A DNA stretch of 64,000 bases from Bretschneidera sinensis (taxonomy: Eukaryota; Streptophyta; Magnoliopsida; Brassicales; Akaniaceae): the NCBI GenBank assembly GCA_023935145.1, contig CM043701.1, positions 73,826,817-73,890,816 on the forward strand. Direction: 5' to 3'. Position 1 is the first letter of the stretch. Each line of letters starts with the position of its first letter. The notes under the pieces are model-generated. The model saw nothing but the letters and a program-made list of their open reading frames with translations, made no database searches and had not been told where the DNA came from. A program made the translations under genes and the position numbers. Shown here in pieces: positions 36,601 through 45,142 of the stretch.

Positions 36601-39600
36601 GAGAGAAATGTGAGCGCTTTTGACAATGAAGAGAGGCCCATAGGACTTAGAAGCCATCCGTGATAGATGGCTCAATACCATAAATTTTTGGTTTAAGGGG
36701 GGAATTTTGGTAAATGAGGAAGACTTCTTAAGAGTTTGTTGAGTTTCTTTCTTGTAATTAGTTTTGTACTTGGGTTGCATCCTTGTGGTGCATTTCTAAT
36801 ATACTCTTCTACTTATAAAAAAAAAGTTGTAGGGATCGGTATTTTCCTTCAGTCCTGTTGTTTAATTTGTAGCTGGTCCAAAGATCTGATGAGTATACGC
36901 ATCTGACCTCTGGGGATTCTCATACCCGACACTTGTGCCTGAGTCCATGTAATATACCAAAATGGCGTGGAGAGAATTAGTTAAGTAGAATTTTGGAAAG
37001 CAATAGTATGAAGTTTTGTACCTATCTAATACCTGAAACATTCCAAGGAGTCCCACCTCCCCCCCTCTCCCCCTCCCCCCCCCCCCCCCCAAAAAAAAAA
37101 GAAAATTCAGAGTTATATTGGATTAACTTTTTTGAATCCTAATTTTCTATGTTAGATTTGAAGATTTAGGATCTAGGCATTTTCTTTTCAAGAATTCATG
37201 CTCTTGATCATTAATGATTGTGATTTGGAGCCTGGAAGACAAGTCCTTTTGGGGCAAAGGTAAAAGATTACAAGTGGTTCTCCTTTAATAGTCCATGTGT
37301 ACTTTCTACTAGGGTAACTAGAAATATAAGAAAATGAAGAACTAGGTCCTATTGTTGATGTTTTGGTGCACAAACAGCCTCTTCACAGTTGGCCAACTAG
37401 TGCATTATTAGGATCTGGTCAATGAATGTCAGTGTAATGGTTTTGTTTGAGTTGAGAATGTTGCTAGTTTCGTATATGATTCTTTAGTCTTGAAGTAGTT
37501 ACTGTGAAGTAACAACAAACAAGCTGCTTCCAAGTTTACCTTGCTCTCTCTCTCTCCTATTTATCTTCAAGGGCTTCTCATGTTTTCTATGAACTTTTCA
37601 ATATAACCATCTTATTTCCACTCCTAAAAACAGAACTCAGAAATATCTTCCTTCTCATTTAATCTAATCCTACATATTATCAGAATATCTGAACATGGCC
37701 AGGGTCTAGTAGCGATTTATAATTCCTAACTTCTCTTACCTTGGTCCATGTTATCAACTGGATGCTTTCCATGGTAGAAAATAAGTTTTGTGAATGCAAT
37801 GTGCAACCAAGGTTGTTAAAATCAGGGTCCTACCTTAGATTGTTTAGAGGGTGTTCAGGATTGAGTTTTATTGTGGGATGGATTGAGAATTCCAAGATAC
37901 TACAAACTGCAAAAAGTTAACTATTTTAAAGTATCAACATGTCTTATTTTCTAGCAAAAGACAAAAAACCCAACACTTATAGCATATAGCCTTTAATTTA
38001 AAAAAAATGGGATGCATCTCAAACGCAACATTCTCTTCGAAGTAAAGAAATGCTAATTTTCAGCTTATAAGGTGTAGAAAAAGGAAAAAAGGCCTAAATC
38101 CTCATTAGTTGTTATGATCTCCAATCAACAAGTTCATGTTCTCACTTACTAAAAATACAAGTTCATGTTCTCACTTATTAAAAATACAAGTTCTTGTTCT
38201 TATCCCCTTATCTTGTCTTACTTTATATAACCTGTGTCCTTTGCCTTAAATATGCCAAAAAATTCATAGGAGATCATTCTAGGAGCATTTTTTTTGTTTG
38301 ATCCTGCTGCGATCCTACAATTTTACTACCCGATCCGATGATCCTACATTACTATGAGTTAGGAGCAATCTAGATTGTTTATTAAATATCTGGGATGGTG
38401 GGATAGTACGACCCTATGATCCGGATTGTGATTTTAACAACTATATGCAACTGTTACCTTAGATGGTTAAGAATAGAGAGCCGTGGGGTGGCAGAATGAA
38501 AGTGGCAGGCAACACTTTCTGACTTTGTATATTATTAGCTAAATCAAATAAAATGCTAAGAGGCATATACAAAACATTTAGCTGATATGTAATCGCGGGA
38601 ACTTGGAGTAAGGCGTGAAGAAAAAGCAATACTATTGATATGCCGTCAAATAGGGAAAATTTGTGAAAAGATCCTCCATGGAGCCCCATATAGTTGTAAT
38701 GAATTTTTTAGATTTGTTATGTTATCGGGTAGATGTGAAGCATAAGTAACACTGCATGTTTTGAAATAAATTCTTATGTGTATGATAAGAATAACACTTG
38801 GACTCGAATCTCCTCCGACCCAGTAATGTGATAATTTCACATTGGGTCATGTATTAAAAATTCATGTGTAAGTCACATGATTTTTGTAATGAAATATTTA
38901 ATAAATAAATCAAGTACTTTATCATGTGTAGGGCTAGAATCGAACCAAGCTTTTTATTTAATAAATAAATCAAGTACTTTATCATGTGTAGGGCTAGAAT
39001 CGAACCAACCTTTTATTGAGCTATTTGAGCTTGAGCTCAGTCAAAGCTCGGCTCGATCGAGATCAGTCAAAGCTCAGCTCGATTGAGCTCAAGTCGAGAA
39101 AATTAGGCTTGAATAGCTTATCGAGTTGAGCTCGAATGCCTTAAGGTTCGGCTCGAAAGGCTCTTGAACTGTTCGATAAGGTATTATTGAGCTTGAACCA
39201 ATATTTATTTATTAAAATTATAGTTCAAGTTCGAGCTTGAGATCGAATGGACAATCCAAGGCCTGACCTCGAGCTCGAATAGACTCGTTTGTTATCGAGA
39301 TCGAATTAAGCGCGAGCTCGAGTCTGTTCATTTTAAGTCGATCTAAGCTCCAATACCTTAGTATTCGGGCTCGATTCATCTCGAATCCACCCCTAATCAT
39401 GTGATTTGAACATGATTTTTTTAATACAATGTCCAATGTGAAATTGCCACACATCACTTGGAAGGAGATGGTTCCTCCACACTAGCGTGGAGTTAAGTAT
39501 TATTCTTCTGATAATAATTTTATTGAGTTTGTCTCCACTATGATATAGGGAGAGATTCTGGCCTTGCAATGCCTTTTTATTTATTTATTTTTTAAAAAGG

Positions 39601-41712
39601 ACTTTGGCATCATTCTTGGTATGTAAACTAGCTATTGATATTTATGGTGTCATGTTTGCCGATCGTGTCGTTTTGAAGTATTACGATTATTTACAATTTG
39701 TATGTATGTATTTTATAGCTTTTAGTTTCCAATTGTGATTGGTCTTCTGCTGTCTTCAGGATGTATTAAATTACTTGGAAAAAGCTTTTGGTGTTGGCTG
39801 TGTGAATCAAGGTGAAAATGGAAGCACAGCACAACAACAGTCTGCAAATCTGGTTTCGAAATCTTATTCTGTTCCCAGCAGCTCATTGGCCACAGATGCT
39901 TCCAATTCTGATTTGGCTGCTAGTATTAATGCCTCAGAAAATTCTTTGTCCAGAACTCTATCGGAGGAAACACTTGATTATGATAATGTTCTATTCGAAA
40001 TTGGGGGACAGAACCTAGCTAGGCCAGTTAGTCTTTCACCTTCAAATGATCTTACGAGGGCCACAGTTGATAGGTCTATCTCTACTGTTGATCTGAAGCT
40101 AAAGTTGCAGCTTTACAAGGTTCGGTTTCTGCTTCTCACTAGAAACCTGAAGCTGGCGAAGCGAGAAGTCAAGCATGCCATGAACATTGCACGTGGGAGA
40201 GACTCATCGACGGCTCTCCTCTTGAAGTCACAGCTTGAATATGCTCGTGGAAACCACCGTAAAGCCATCAAGTTGTTGATGGCATCAAGTAATCGGACGG
40301 AGACAGGGATTTCAAGCATGTTTAACAACAATCTTGGTTGCATTTACTATCAGCTTGGGAAATATCATACATCATCAGTCTTGTTTTCCAAAGCACTGAG
40401 TAATAGTTCATCTCTTCGGAAAGAGAAGCCTCTTAAGCTGTTAACTTTCTCACAGGATAAATCTCTCCTCATAACATATAATTGTGGTGTGCTTTACTTG
40501 GCCTGTGGGAAACCTATACTTGCTGCTCAGTGTTTCCAGAAGGCAGGCATAGTTCTCTACAAACAGCCTCTTTTGTGGCTTCGTCTTGCTGAATGCTGTC
40601 TAATGGCTTTACAGAAAGGTCTTTTAAAAGCCAGTCAGGCTCCCTCAGACAGATCAGAAGTCAAAATCCATGTTGTAGGGAAGGGGAAATGGAGGCAGCT
40701 TGTAATGGAAGATAGGATAACAAGAAATGGCCATGTGGATTCTGTTGAGAAGGATGATTGGGTTTTGGGCACTGTGGGGCGGCCTAACCTTTCTTTGTCC
40801 CTTGCTAGGCATTGTCTCTTTAACGCCCTTTACTTGCTTAATGCCTCTGACTTGAATTATTCAAAATGTGGGTTGCCCTCAATTTCATCATTGGAGGAAG
40901 TTGAATCAACTGAAGTGGCATCATCCAAGAACTCAAACCACAAGGATTTACAGAGTGTCGATTCCAGGCCATCTAATATATCAGTCGGTTTAGGTCAGGT
41001 TAATGCAAATGGAGATGCGAAAGAGCAGAAGGGAGGAACAAGTCAGGAGATCATTCAGAACTCTATCTCCTGTTATGTAGGTATCTGTAAAAGAGAAAAC
41101 CTTATGATTAAGCAAGCTCTTCTTGCTAGCCTGGCATATGTAGAGTTGGAATTGGAAAACCCTTTGAAAGCGTTGTTAATTGCAAGGTCTCTCTTGGAAC
41201 TTCCGGATTGCTCGAGAATTTACATCTTTCTAGGTCATGTGTATGCGGCAGAGGCTCTCTGCCTGCTGAACAAACCAAAAGAAGCTGCTGAACATTTGTC
41301 AATATATTTGTCGGGGGGAAATAATGTTGAACTGCCATTCCACCGAGAGGACAGTGAGCAATGGCGAATAGAAAGAACTGTTGATTGTGAAGAGTTGAAT
41401 GGAGGATCAACGACTGCCAAGAATTCTTCCCCAGAGGAGAGACAAGACTTTATGTTCCTCAATCCAGAAGAGGCACGTGGAACCCTTTATTCAAATCTTG
41501 CTGCCGTCTATGCAATTCAAGGGGATCTTGAGCGGGCCCACCATTTTGTGATGCAGGCATTATCCCTGGTACCCAACAATCCTGAAGCCACTCTGACTGC
41601 AGTTTATGTGGATCTCATGCTTGGTAAGTCACAAGAAGCGCTTGCCAAGTTAAAACAATGTAGTTGCGTCAGATTCCTCCCCAGTGGCTTACAAGTGAAC
41701 AAATCGTCTTGA
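27847..41712 (+). CDS. CNOT10: CCR4-NOT transcription complex subunit 10 (six coding exons)
   Basis: Joins exons 27847-28035, 31338-31424, 34556-34720, 34820-34906, 34990-35061 and 39760-41712 into an 850-residue protein, in the size range of plant CNOT10. CNOT10 is a scaffold-like TPR protein of the CCR4-NOT deadenylase complex, which shortens poly(A) tails of cytoplasmic mRNA; in animals it pairs with CNOT11 on the N-terminal part of CNOT1. Seen here: an acidic start (MDSRDSSFS), helical repeat segments at residues 25-200, a polar Ser-rich linker at about 210-300, TPR-like helices at about 310-430 (LLKSQLEYARGNHRKAIKLL) and a C-terminal TPR pair at about 780-835 (LYSNLAAVYAIQGDLERAHH). All introns are GT-AG and phase 0. 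I prefer the ATG at 27847 to the upstream in-frame TTG. No damage seen, so it is probably functional. Confidence 0.93.
28036..31337 (+). other. CNOT10 intron 1
   Basis: 3302 bases with GT...AG ends. It carries clusters of GGGTATGGGT/ACCCATACCC motifs at 29045-29160 and 30290-30380 in opposite orientation, perhaps the ends of a degraded DNA transposon. A LINE- or SINE-like tail lies near 30160-30210 (ACTTATAAAAAAAGT). No coding signal. Confidence 0.7.
30875..31200 (-). mobile_element. Retroelement 3' tail in CNOT10 intron 1
   Basis: In element sense it ends with a GGGTTGCACCCCTTTGGTGC motif and then AATTTACTTATAAAAAAAA. This is the same type of 3' end as the LINE piece in intron 5 (36770-36827: GGGTTGCATCCTTGTGGTGC, ACTTATAAAAAAAAA). 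A 5'-truncated LINE copy in antisense orientation is the best reading. Confidence 0.55.
31338..31424 (+). CDS. CNOT10: CNOT10 exon 2
   Basis: 29 codons (VLHNIAIAEYFRDGCSDPKK and on to LNSVK) between ATTAG| and AAG|GTATGA. It is one TPR-like helix pair. Confidence 0.92.
32745..33660. mobile_element. Possible non-autonomous DNA transposon in CNOT10 intron 2
   Basis: The edges share degraded inverted motifs: CTACGAGCTAAGATCTGGGT with CGCG on the left, and on the right, minus strand, CTACGCTAATTCGGGTCG, both near GATCGCT and ATCGCGGT. The interior is purine-rich and has more CpG than the surrounding intron. Could be a MULE-like element or a captured gene piece; there is no decisive terminal repeat or target-site duplication. 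Confidence 0.3.
33571..33602. repeat. (TA)n microsatellite
   Basis: About 16 AT/TA units in intron 2 of CNOT10, just left of the CpG-containing edge of the possible transposon. Confidence 0.9.
34556..34720 (+). CDS. CNOT10: CNOT10 exon 3
   Basis: 55 codons between TGCAG| and ATC|GTATAT. It encodes KWSEDLAHASGEQAEAASN, a Ser/Thr-rich stretch, and DEFDTSVATLNI. Confidence 0.92.
34820..34906 (+). CDS. CNOT10: CNOT10 exon 4
   Basis: 29 codons (AVIWFHLHEYVKALSVLESL and on to EPIDE), a clear TPR-like hairpin. Flanked by introns of 99 and 83 bases. Confidence 0.93.
34990..35061 (+). CDS. CNOT10: CNOT10 exon 5
   Basis: 24 codons (TTALQICLLLLDVVLACRDA, then SKSA) between TGCAG| and GCG|GTATGT. Confidence 0.92.
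35492..36830 (+). mobile_element. 5'-truncated LINE in CNOT10 intron 5
   Basis: Sense orientation. Across frames it reads the end of LINE ORF2: FNKVLLGKWLFRF, WKWIWKGWDNFLPWVSFMVG, GNGERVRLWHDTWCGD and FLWKATY, the region between RT and the zinc-knuckle in plant L1 elements. An internal A-run sits near 36228. The 3' end is GTTGCATCCTTGTGGTGC and then ACTTATAAAAAAAAA. Flanks AAGGATTGGTACTTTTCC (35474-35491) and AGGGATCGGTATTTTCC (36831-36847) look like a diverged target-site duplication. Frameshifts and stops make it inert. Confidence 0.82.
37060..37100. repeat. C-rich tract followed by A-run
   Basis: A mostly C stretch with two T interruptions, ending in about 16 C and then 10 A, inside intron 5. 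It could be the polypurine tract or tail of something on the minus strand, but nothing around it supports this. Confidence 0.8.
38129..38200. repeat. 29-bp tandem repeat
   Basis: Two and a half units of ACAAGTTCATGTTCTCACTT with a (A/T)TAAAAAT tail, in intron 5 of CNOT10. Confidence 0.8.
38897..39016. repeat. 60-bp direct duplication spanning the hAT MITE left end
   Basis: Two adjacent 60-bp units, nearly identical, each containing ATAAATAAATCAAGTACTTT, the target sequence ATCATGTG and the MITE tip TAGGGCTAGAATCGAACCAA. The duplication must have occurred after the MITE inserted, because each unit carries both target site and element end. Confidence 0.9.
38989..39396. mobile_element. hAT-type MITE, 408 bp, TSD ATCATGTG
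   Basis: Begins TAGGGCTAGAATCGAACC and ends, read inward on the minus strand, TAGGGGTGGATTCGAGAT. It is flanked by the 8-bp ATCATGTG at 38981-38988 and 39397-39404; 8-bp duplications are the hAT hallmark. The interior repeats GAGCTCGA, CGGCTCGA and GAGCTTGAG motifs in both orientations. No coding capacity. Confidence 0.88.
39760..41712 (+). CDS. CNOT10: CNOT10 exon 6 (terminal)
   Basis: 650 codons plus stop after CTTCAG|GATGTA, about three quarters of the protein. It holds the polar linker, the central TPR-like region and the C-terminal TPR hairpins, ending LPSGLQVNKSS. Base composition is higher in GC than the neighbouring transposon DNA. No internal intron is needed. Confidence 0.93.
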   Translation, partial: DVLNYLEKAFGVGCVNQGENGSTAQQQSANLVSKSYSVPSSSLATDASNSDLAASINASENSLSRTLSEETLDYDNVLFEIGGQNLARPVSLSPSNDLTRATVDRSISTVDLKLKLQLYKVRFLLLTRNLKLAKREVKHAMNIARGRDSSTALLLKSQLEYARGNHRKAIKLLMASSNRTETGISSMFNNNLGCIYYQLGKYHTSSVLFSKALSNSSSLRKEKPLKLLTFSQDKSLLITYNCGVLYLACGKPILAAQCFQKAGIVLYKQPLLWLRLAECCLMALQKGLLKASQAPSDRSEVKIHVVGKGKWRQLVMEDRITRNGHVDSVEKDDWVLGTVGRPNLSLSLARHCLFNALYLLNASDLNYSKCGLPSISSLEEVESTEVASSKNSNHKDLQSVDSRPSNISVGLGQVNANGDAKEQKGGTSQEIIQNSISCYVGICKRENLMIKQALLASLAYVELELENPLKALLIARSLLELPDCSRIYIFLGHVYAAEALCLLNKPKEAAEHLSIYLSGGNNVELPFHREDSEQWRIERTVDCEELNGGSTTAKNSSPEERQDFMFLNPEEARGTLYSNLAAVYAIQGDLERAHHFVMQALSLVPNNPEATLTAVYVDLMLGKSQEALAKLKQCSCVRFLPSGLQVNKSS

Positions 41713-42546
41713 TGGTCTATTTGTTGGCGTTTAATTCTTTGTTTCTGCTCCCTATCTCAACCCTATTTAGCAGGTAGATCAGCAATCCTTTTAGAGGATT
41801 TGTAACATATATATAGTTCAATTAAGAGAATAAGTTTTCATTTTCTTTTTCCCCCCTTCCTATTTTTCATATCTAGGGTTCATTAATCATTGGTGTGGCG
41901 AGTGTTTTGGTAAGAGCGGATGCCCACCTTTCAAATTTGAGATGTAGTTCTTATTTAGATTCTTGTGTTTTACTGGCTAATCAATTTGGTATTCAAGAAT
42001 AGAGTTCAGGTGCTCTTTTTGAGATTGAAATAGAAAGAACTTTTTTCATTTTGGATTTGAAATCCAATTCATACATATTATTCACCAAGGGTTGTTCTAA
42101 TTGTTTTGCATCTTTGTTTGCTCGCTTAATTTTGTCTAATTCGAATGGTCCGAATGTATGTGTTCGTGGGTGCAGTCAGATGGTTCCTTGCCATCCATTG
42201 TATATATCCATGTTCGGTGCAGAAATTTTTGATTTGCTTATGTTTTGGATGTGTTTGGAACAACATTGAGAAAGGCCGTCAGACCAATTTTTAAAAGGTC
42301 TGATGGTAATCTGGACATTTTTTCAAGTTTTAAGAGATAGAATGACCATTTTTTGGGTGCTGATGTCTTATTGTTAACTAATGTTTTGGACTTACTATGA
42401 GGTTATAAAGAAATATTTGATTTTCAAACTAATAAATCTGATTGTAATTACGTTTGATGAGCTGAAATTTAGCCGAATTCTTTCTTGATTCCTGATGAGA
42501 ACAGAATTTCTAGAAGTCCAACCACATTTGTGTGCCAAGTGCCTAA
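41713..42546 (+). other. CNOT10 3' UTR and intergenic spacer
   Basis: Follows the TGA at 41710-41712. GAGAATAAGT near 41826 is a weak polyadenylation-like signal, so the 3' UTR may end within a few hundred bases. The remainder to the LINE has no feature I can name. Confidence 0.5.
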
Positions 42547-42858
42547 CTAGGTATGGATCTGTTGACCCAAGTGGTCCAACACAGTCTTGCCCTCCAATGC
42601 TATGTCCAAGTTTTTAAAGCCCTGGCTCACAAAAGGAGGATAGCAAGGGCTTAGCAAAAACCAAAAGCGGCTCAATTTTTGAAGCTGTCCATCGAACTTA
42701 ACCCACAAAATTACCAATAACACAAATGATAAACACCTTCTAAACTTCCTAAACCACCATACACAATTTGAAACCTCAATCAGAAAATCTCTGGTTCGAA
42801 GAAGAAGACAAAGCATAAAGCAATAAGCTAGGGTTATTTAGATCTCGAACGGCGGTAA

Positions 42859-44734
42859 TCACCTTGGCGATAATATTCTCAGCACGCATAAGGAGACCTT
42901 AAAAAACGACACCATAATTTTGGTAAAACCCAACTGAGACCGAAAACTAGATTTATAAAGCCATGCCTTCACTTGGTTATCAAAGATATTAGGAAAATGG
43001 ACATTTAGCTGAAGCCCAAAGAAAGACCAAACCTGATACTCAATTTCATCGCCATCGAAGAGATGAATGATGGATTTAGTTTTAGAAAGTTTGCAACAAT
43101 AAAACTTGGAAACCAAATGCACCTCTACACGCTACACGATATTATCAACCGGCAAAGCCCCGTGAAACAAGTTTCAAATAAAGCAAGATATTTTCGGTGG
43201 AGTCCATTGATTCCAAACTTTCTTGTGCCATCTAAAAATGGTACCTTTTACTCGTAATAATTCCCAATAGCTCTTTGTTGTAAACTGCCCAGAATTATAT
43301 AATTCCCACACCAGCTGATCAGTTATATTTGCAAGCCGAAGTTTAGAGATTTCGGTTTGAAGCTCAGGGAAACGATCTGTGACTATCTGCAGTTTGTCTT
43401 GATCATGAATAACTTTTGCAATATAATAGTCCTTGAAAGACACATCTCGAGTAATTTGTAACTGATGCCATTTGGCTACCCAAAAATTGATTTCACCCGA
43501 CCAACAATCCACCTCAAATGATCTAGAAGAAGGCCAATGTGAGGAACAAGAGTACGCCAACAATGGGATGAATACCATGGAGTAGGCAACGAAAGAAAAG
43601 AACTCCCATATTTCTTACGCATAAAATCAGCCCAAAGAGGCTTATTTTGTAAAAAATTCCACGCTAATTTTCCATGCAAAGAATTCATAACTTCCTATAA
43701 AGTTTGAATTCCCAAACCACCTTCTATCACCGGTTTACAAACAGTGCTCCAAGCTACCTAATGCTTCCTCCCTTTTTATCGATTATTCCAAAAGAACATG
43801 GGAACGTGTTTTTCCAAATTCTATAAGAATCCTTTCGAAAGGGATAGAGCCGATAAAGAATGAATGTGAATTGAAGTCAGGACACTTTTAAGTAAAGTCA
43901 CCTTTGCCTCTAACGAGAGGAATTTCAATTTCCACATACCCAACCTCTTACAAATTTTCTCCTCTAAATATATAAAATAATGTTCCATAGTTCTTCCACG
44001 AAACAAAGGCACGCCTAAATAATGAATTGGTAAAAAAGAACGAGAAAAAATAACCCAACGTTTAATCAACGCAACTCTAACATAACTCCATTTCGTGCTA
44101 CCAATGAAGGAAATCTAACTCCACTGATGATTTACAACCATTCAAGAAAATTAACATATCATCGGCATATAACAGATGTGAGATACTGTGTGACTTGGAA
44201 CTTTGTACATTTCTATCTTGCCTTCATCAGACCTCTTATTTAAATTCCTAGACAAAACATCCTCTGCTAGGATAAATAGAAGGGGAGATAAATGGTCACC
44301 CTGACGAACCTTACGAGAAGACTGAAAGAAACCATGCTGCTCCCATTTAAAGAGAGAGAGTCATTGGATAAACATAAAAAAAATGAGGTTACATCAGTTT
44401 TCACCAAAGCCAAATTTTCGCAAAGTGTTGAGCAAAAAACTCCACTTCAAATGATCGTAAGTCTTGGACATGTCGATCTTAAAAACCACATTAGAACTGA
44501 AAATTTTCTTATTAATATTGTGAATGACCTCATGTTCCAAAGCTATATTTTCATGGATACTACGCTTAGGAACAAAACTGGATTGCTCTTGAGACACTAA
44601 CAATGAGAGGAAAGGAATTAATCTACTTCTTAGAACACAAGATATGATTTTGTACATAAAAGTGCAAAAACTAGTAGGTCTTAGGTCCGTTAAAACTTCA
44701 GGATTGTCTACTTTTTGGAAGAGAACCAAATTAG
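42859..44734 (-). pseudogene. LINE-2 ORF2, second half: RT, catalytic motif and zinc-knuckle region
   Basis: Read downward from 44734: LTDLRPTSFCTFMYKIIS and SSFVPKRSIHENIALEHEVI (RT motifs), then FKIDMSKTYDHLKWSFL. YADD follows at 44158-44169. Next are IHYLGVPLFRGR and MWKLKFLSLEAKVTLLKSVL. At 43174-43578 come the WHKKVWNQWTPPKISCF and YWELLRVKG motifs of the zf-RVT region. Frames change repeatedly. The YADD itself is intact. Confidence 0.85.
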
Positions 44735-45081
44735 TGTTAAGAAAATAGCAAGAATTTGAACAACGCGCACACACAAAAAATTGAACACAGATTTAACGAG
44801 GTTCAGCAATGTGCCTACTCCTCGGACCCACAACCAAAATATTTAACTATTTGGCAAAAGCCCAGAGAATATTAAAGCAGTGCTCTGTTACAAAAGCAAC
44901 TCACTTTGAGTTTTACAAACCTCTCTATCTCTCACACTATCTCTTGTTTTTGTGGTGCTTAGAACCCAAGGTTCAAAGCCTATTTATAGGCTTAGCATTT
45001 CTCAAATGCTGTGGGTGAAGGAAAAAACAAATCAAGGGGCGGCACCGAAAGTTTCTTTGTTTATTGTCTCCACTAATAACA
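44735..45081 (-). repeat. Copia-3 3' LTR
   Basis: 347 bp. In element sense it starts TGTTATTAGTGGAGAC and ends TTTTCTTAACA. It contains the palindromic GCCTATAAATAGGC, a TATA-box candidate (about 44983-44996). Confidence 0.93.
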
Positions 45082-45093
45082 ATCTCCCACTTG
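45082..45093 (-). other. Copia-3 polypurine tract
   Basis: In element sense AAGTGGGAGATT directly before the 3' LTR TGTTATTAG, the usual Copia form. Confidence 0.85.
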
Positions 45094-45142
45094 GAGATAA
45101 TTCCAACATAGTCAAACTAGGTGTGAGTCTTCTTCTGCTTCT

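Larger units (their letters stand above)
38787..39507. mobile_element. Outer long-inverted-repeat MITE in CNOT10 intron 5
   Basis: The arms at about 38787-38880 and 39400-39507 are inverted copies: AATTTCACATTGG, GTATTAAAAA and TCACATGAT occur in the same order from each end, as do AAGAATAACACTT and AAGAATAATACTT at the tips. The arms are about 100 bp long. A hAT-type MITE sits between them. The outer target-site duplication is unclear. Confidence 0.65.
35062..39759 (+). other. CNOT10 intron 5
   Basis: 4698 bases, the longest intron. It holds a LINE fragment (35492-36830), a C-tract followed by an A-tract (37063-37100), a short tandem repeat (38129-38200) and nested MITE-like elements (38787-39507). 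The remainder (about 37100-38120 and 38200-38780) has no recognisable feature. Confidence 0.75.
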
